A stretch of 64,000 nt of DNA, from NCBI GenBank assembly GCA_949358305.1, contig OX442323.1, positions 9,238,001 to 9,302,000 of the forward strand. Reading direction: 5' to 3'. The translations under genes were made by a program, and so were the position numbers. The notes under the pieces were generated by a model that did not search any database, was not told the origin of the DNA, and was given only the letters and a program-made list of their open reading frames with translations. Shown one piece after another: positions 59,401 to 64,000 of this stretch (position 1 is the stretch's first letter; every line of letters begins with the position of its first letter). Origin of the DNA: Strigamia acuminata (Eukaryota; Arthropoda; Chilopoda; Geophilomorpha; Linotaeniidae).

Positions 59401-61856
59401 GTCGGCCATGGTGACCACCACGTGCACCGGCACGCTGCTGCTCAGCGGTGGCTCTCCACGATCGGTTGCCTTGACGACCAACGCGTACTCGTACTCGGAG
59501 AACGACTTCAATTTCAGAGGCTTCACTACCGCGATCGTTCCTAGCGTCTGGTGGATACTAAAAGTTCCTCCAATATTACCTGCAATTTTAAAAAAAAAAA
59601 AAATTTTTTTTTAATTTTTTTTTAATTTAATTTATTTATTTTGTTATTAAATTTTACCTGAGATGATTGCGTATGTGATTTCGGCGTTCTTGCCTTTGTC
59701 GGCGTCGACGGCCATCACCTGGACGACCGAGGAGCCTTGAGCTGCGGTTTCGTACACGTGTCCTTGGAACTTGTCGGCGAGAAACCTCGGGGCGTGGTCG
59801 TTGTGGTCTTGTACATTGATCACCACTCGAGCAAAGTTGCTGCGCTTCGTAGGGATTCCGTCGTCTTTAACCGTAACTGTGAGCACGTGCTGATGACAAG
59901 CCTCGCGGTCCAGTTTCTCGGCTACGCTCAATATTCCTCGCACGGGATCTAAATGAAATTTGCTCCCACTCGTCGGGTTGATGCTCGAATGAATGTAGTA
60001 GAGCAATGTCGGAGCCTCGTCCCTGTCCGTCGCCTTTAATTCCACTATCTCCGTCTTGATCGGAATGTTCTCGGACACGGAAACCACGTAAGTCGACTCG
60101 GAAAACTCAGGTCGGTTGTTGTTCAAATCGATCACGTTCACTAGCACCTAATTTCGTCGGACATTTTTTTTTAAAATTTATTCATTTATTCATTCATTTA
60201 CTCATTCATTCAAGACCTGTGTTTTGACAGCGTGAACTCCGTCCGTCACTTGCACCGTCAAATTGTACTTGTCAAGTGTTTCCCAGTCGAGCGACTTGAT
60301 TAAAACCATCTCTCCGGTCTCGTGTCTGATCATAAAAGCGTCATCGACATTTCCATCTGCGCGAAACGCATAAAAAAAACTCAAAATAAAAGAAACAAAA
60401 GAAAGAAAGAAAGAAAACGAAGAAACCCCGAACTAGCTCAACTTCAACTTCAACTTTAACTTCAACTTCAATTACAATTGCAGTAAATAAAGCGAGAAAC
60501 ATTTTCATTTTTATTCACGACTCCCCGAAGAACGCGTAAAACAAGACGAGACACTTAAGCAAGTATGAAAAATCCTCCTCCGCCCCCTGCTCGTCGTCCC
60601 CATTGCTCACTCACCAGTGATCGAATACCACAATTTATCCCCGTCTGGATCGTCAGCTTGGACCATGGTCACGTGGACGGCGTTCTGGCCTTCGTTGATG
60701 CGTATGGGCGCGTTGGGCGCATGCACGAGCGGGGGATGCTGCGACGTGATCTGTCGCTCGATCACTTCGACGAGAACCCGCGTGTGCGCAGACCGACGGG
60801 GGCGGCCATTGTCCTCCGCTTCGATCTGCAAGGAAACAAAAGATCGAATCGAACGAAGAAGCAAAAGGGTTTGCAAGTGATTAATGAAAAGATGGAGAGA
60901 GGGAGTTTGGCCGGGCAAATCTGGCGTTGTAATTCGGCGATGACAGCGCAGTTAAGCGCTCCGTTAGAATCGACAAGTGCAATGGAAACCATTTCATTCC
61001 TCATTTCCAATGAGACGAGGCAATTGCCAGGGGATCAACTTGCAACGAGCTCCTTCTTCTCTCTCGCTCCTTCGCCGTTTTCATTCCACGTCGAGTTGAG
61101 GCAAGACTGGAAAACGCCGACGCTTTACAAATTAGCTTCTAATAAAGCATCTTATTTGCCTCGGCTCGCCTCGAGAAATGGAAAGGAAAGGGAAAAATGT
61201 CGCCGGGCATCTTTTAATACCTGTAATTCGTATTTGTTTCCCGTCGTGAAATTCTTCTGCGTGTACACCATTCCGGTTTTCGGATTGATTTTAAATCGAC
61301 CGTTTCCCTTGCCGCTTTTGATCGTGTAATCGATGTCCGCATTCGCACCTGTGTCTTTGTCAAACGCTACTACCTGCAAATTCAAGATAACATCCGGCGC
61401 TATTAATCATTTCCCGTCACTTCTCTTATCGCATTCATCCTCACAGACGGAAAAAAACAACGATTTACGCGCGGAGGCTCGAGGGTCCTCTTTTACGATA
61501 CAATTATCTGAGCGCATTCACTGAAAATCATCAAATAAATAACCCAAACAAAGCGCAACATACATGCCGCCATATTTCAATGCAAAATTAAAAATTAAAA
61601 AAGTTCATTTGTAAATGTATTTTTTAAGTTTAAAATCCCAAATTACATCCAGAAAATAAATTTGTAAAAAAGATTTTTTTAAAAAAATGTTTACCTGAAA
61701 TAGAGATGTGTCCGCATCTTGGCGTAGCATGGCGGGGATTCGTACACGATACAATTGTTCGGTGAATACGGGCGAATGATCATTATCATCCGTGACCGTT
61801 ACCACCACACGGGTCGTAGAAGACAAGCTTGGATGGCCGTTATCACTCACGGTAAT
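47454..61856 (-). CDS. kug: Fat-like (kugelei-type) giant protocadherin, C-terminal 3,421 residues (partial)
   Basis: Exons in order: 61695-61856, 61221-61373, 60615-60825, 60217-60356, 59658-60147, 59387-59579, 58843-59324, 57949-58772, 57687-57858, 57321-57542, 55979-56215, 55220-55921, 54801-55160, 53689-54743, 52499-53632, 52296-52439, 51378-52238, 51149-51323, 50908-51078, 50693-50850, 49204-50626, 48979-49134, 48413-48439, 47454-48067. Many cadherin repeats (DxNDNPPxF, LDRE, ATDxD) are followed by an EGF-like Cys-rich unit, one laminin-G domain and four EGF repeats. A transmembrane helix (IVGIVATVLILVVLVLLFVAV) and a cytoplasmic tail with HWDCSDW, YLPTY and GYTSTNASCSDLS complete it. 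One LamG domain and this tail fit Fat-like/FAT1-3, not the Dachsous receptor Fat (two LamG). The known role is planar polarity of the basal epithelium and tube formation. The 5' end is outside the window. Confidence 0.95.
56853..56876 (-). other. Candidate 24-nt cassette microexon of the Fat-like gene
   Basis: Inside the 1.1-kb intron between exons 57321-57542 and 55979-56215, the minus strand shows TTCTGAACAG, then 24 nt, then GTGAGTATCC. Skipping it joins GACTTCAACACGG to GCGTAATTTAC, giving DFNTGVIYVVDQLDYE, the expected cadherin sequence. Including it keeps frame and replaces the Gly by EFDRSNGPC, adding eight residues and a cysteine. Both splice sites are near consensus. Confidence 0.5.
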
Positions 61857-64000
61857 CTTAAAAATAAGAAAAGAGAAAAAAAAAGGCCTATTTGAGCAAC
61901 AGCCTCAAGTGTGTTTTAAAAAGTTTTCCATCACTTTATACGAGATGAGAAAAAATCACATAAGGTGAGATATAGAGGTGAATAGCATTTTCAAAAGCGT
62001 CTTATCGGTTAAATTTCCCACCCCACCCCCGGCATCCAGCTAGCAAAAAAAAAATAGTGTGAATAATATTTCAAACCTCGTTCTCGTCGCCCCGATAAGA
62101 AGAATTTCGCAGATTAACTTCAAATTACTCAATTTACACTTTAAGCAGCTGCAAGCGCGCGCATGACCAGAAGAGAAATCATGAGCAAAATCGTTATGAA
62201 AATGGCGCGATAAGGAGCTTTTATTTCCTTTTCCCACACCGTACAACACAAAATCAAACAAAACCGGCAACTATTGCACCCGATTGCCCCGATATCGAGT
62301 CATGATCCAATTTAAGTATAAAAAAAATAAATAAAAAAAAGCGCCCTCTGGTCACAAAAAATGAAATCCTCATTTTTTCCACGTTTTTTCATTTATTTCT
62401 TTATTTTTTTTTCATAGAAAATTGCGTCGGGATGAAGCGAAACACTTAAGTCCATATTTTTGCTCAAATAAATAAATAAAGCAAAAAAAAGGAGAACAAC
62501 ATGTATGAAGTAAAGTGCACTTTGTTCATCCTAGGGCAACCAAGCAAATGGAAAAGTAACATGATTGATGTCGTTTCGATTGCGTTAAAACGCGTTTTTA
62601 AAATATTTTTTAAAGGGGAAAAAATGATATTTTTTATTTTTTTCTCCGACTCGAAAATGTAGCGGACGAGAGTGGACAGCATCAAGCGCGTTCTCTTTCT
62701 CTCTCTTTCTCTCTCCAGTGCTCTGAGCTCGCAATGCGCTTTCCATTACGCGCAACGACCGACTCGACTGACATTCGATTTGCTCCACGCCACTCCGGAC
62801 CAACATTTCTCATCCGACAAAAGCCCTTTTCCATTCACTCCCAACTAGATAAAATAAATAAATAAATAAATTAAAATCAGCTTCAAATCTCGGCGTCATT
62901 AAATTATCATGGCAATTTACATTCCGATAACGCGAGCGCAATAAAAATAAAAATAAAAATAAAAAAGAAGCGAAAGCTCCCCCTTCATTTGATGGGCTTC
63001 CCCGCATTACGCGTATATTGCGCATTTCTCAAACTCGTTCGAGACAACTTCGATTTCGATTCGCCACCAAATTGCTAATCACCGCTGCAATTATTCCGAT
63101 CGAGTGTCAACTCACGACTCCCTAAATTGACTCCAGACGCATTTTTCCCCCCGCTTTTCCGCGAACCAATTTCGCCCATTCGTCATCTTTATATACAGAT
63201 CGATAGAGGTCGCTTTAAAAATTCAAAATTAATTTAATATAAGAAATAAAAAGACAGGAAAGAAAAGAAAAGGATAGATGAGCTCCACTCGGAAGGCAAT
63301 AAATAAATAAAAACGGTTATTCTTGTTTCGCTCCTTTAAACCGCATGTTGCGAGATATAATGATTCATTTTGACAAAATAAAAGAATTAAGACAAATGTC
63401 CCCCCAATTCAATTGCCATGAAACGCATTTCTTCTTTACTCTTGCGCCGTCTGTTGCAAGAAATCGTCGAGATCAAATCTATTCCCCTTTCCTAATCACA
63501 AATAATCAACTCAAAGTTTTTTAAAAAAAATTTTTTCTTCCCCACTTATCCAAATTAATAAATTTCCACGTTTCATTAATTTCTTACTCCAAAATTTCAA
63601 CAACAAAAACGAATGTCACATCAATCTAAAAAAAAAAAAAAAACTTAACTTGACACGAGCAACCTTTCAGAGCCAAAAAAAAGAGGAAAAAAAAAGGTGA
63701 AAAATGATTAGTTCGTAAATCATAAAAGCGTAAATTCCTGCTAAATCCACATAATTCGTTGCTTTCTTTCTTTCTTTCTTTGTATCGAGATTGGGAATAA
63801 AAGAAAAAGTAAAATTCCATGTAGCAAAACAAAGCACGGAAGAAAAACATAAAAAAAATAAAGTGGGAGTGGCGCAGAATAGCGCCATAAACTCAAAGAG
63901 AACGAGAAAAGGATATAAAAAAGGCAAATCTTTCACTCCACCTTCCTTCCCCCTTATCAAAGTTTCTCCCAGGGCGCGAACGAGTAGGAAACATTTGCAT
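61857..64000 (-). other. Probable intron of the Fat-like gene
   Basis: The exon ending at 61856 starts with a good acceptor and continues a cadherin repeat, so more 5' exons must lie further up. I find no cadherin-like frame in this 2.1 kb, which is A/T-rich with poly-A, a CT run near 62695-62715 and a TTTC run near 63763-63780. Confidence 0.65.

Noticed and set aside
1-64000. CRISPR arrays, bacterial operons, prophage, rRNA or clear tRNA genes
   Set aside because: None seen. Spliced metazoan genes run across the window, and I could not find a convincing cloverleaf by eye.

Overview
The window is nuclear DNA of an animal, most likely an arthropod. Genes are split by many short GT-AG introns. 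Coding exons are GC-richer than the very A/T-rich introns and intergenic DNA, and gene content is typical of metazoans (KEAP1, RNF220, RPL12, WBP11, a piRNA-pathway TDRKH/Papi protein, NUS1, PNISR, COQ3, a DUSP14-type phosphatase, a giant Fat-like cadherin). A WW-plus-EF-hand dystrophin-family protein resembling insect Dah favours an arthropod; I cannot name the species. Exon models were built by hand from splice signals, reading phase and known family sequence. They are phase-consistent from start to stop except where a gene runs off the window.

Layout. 1-964 (-): first exons of a Dah/dystrophin-like gene, head to head with KEAP1 (1702-3741, +). 4382-21438 (-): the complete RNF220 coding region in 14 coding exons, with two very large introns full of simple repeats, a 5' UTR intron carrying a degenerate minisatellite (about 21.5-22.4 kb) and a probable promoter near 23.2-23.5 kb. 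23713-24543 (-): RPL12, divergent from WBP11 (24950-27418, +). The 3' two thirds of WBP11 plus downstream DNA is repeated as an apparently exact 2,564-bp tandem copy (25493-28056 and 28057-30620). Its downstream edge lies at the end of a small inverted-repeat (MITE-like) element that is present again, diverged, at 30.6-31.0 kb. 31209-32839 (+): TDRKH. 33053-34539 (-): a beta-1,4-galactosyltransferase. 35945-36902 (+): NUS1. 37305-40609 (-): PNISR, only 84 bp from COQ3 (40694-41868, +). A tandem COQ3 copy (42427-43499) keeps every intron but has a +1 and a -10 lesion that cancel, so it stays open yet scrambled. 44111-44797 (+): an unrecognised 173-aa Arg/Glu-rich secretory-pathway protein behind a clear TATA box. 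45867-46592 (+): a DUSP14-like phosphatase. 47454-61856 (-): the C-terminal 3,421 residues of a Fat-like (kugelei-type) cadherin, whose N-terminus lies beyond the window; 61857-64000 is probably intron.

Most genes here are broadly expressed housekeeping genes (translation, splicing, dolichol and ubiquinone synthesis, ubiquitin ligation). They sit mainly as divergent or convergent pairs with little spacing. RNF220 and the cadherin are the long, probably developmentally regulated exceptions. The genes do not form one pathway. Most worth a second look: the exact WBP11 tandem duplication, the compensated COQ3 duplicate, a 24-nt in-frame microexon inside the Fat-like ectodomain, and the TATA-driven novel secretory protein.
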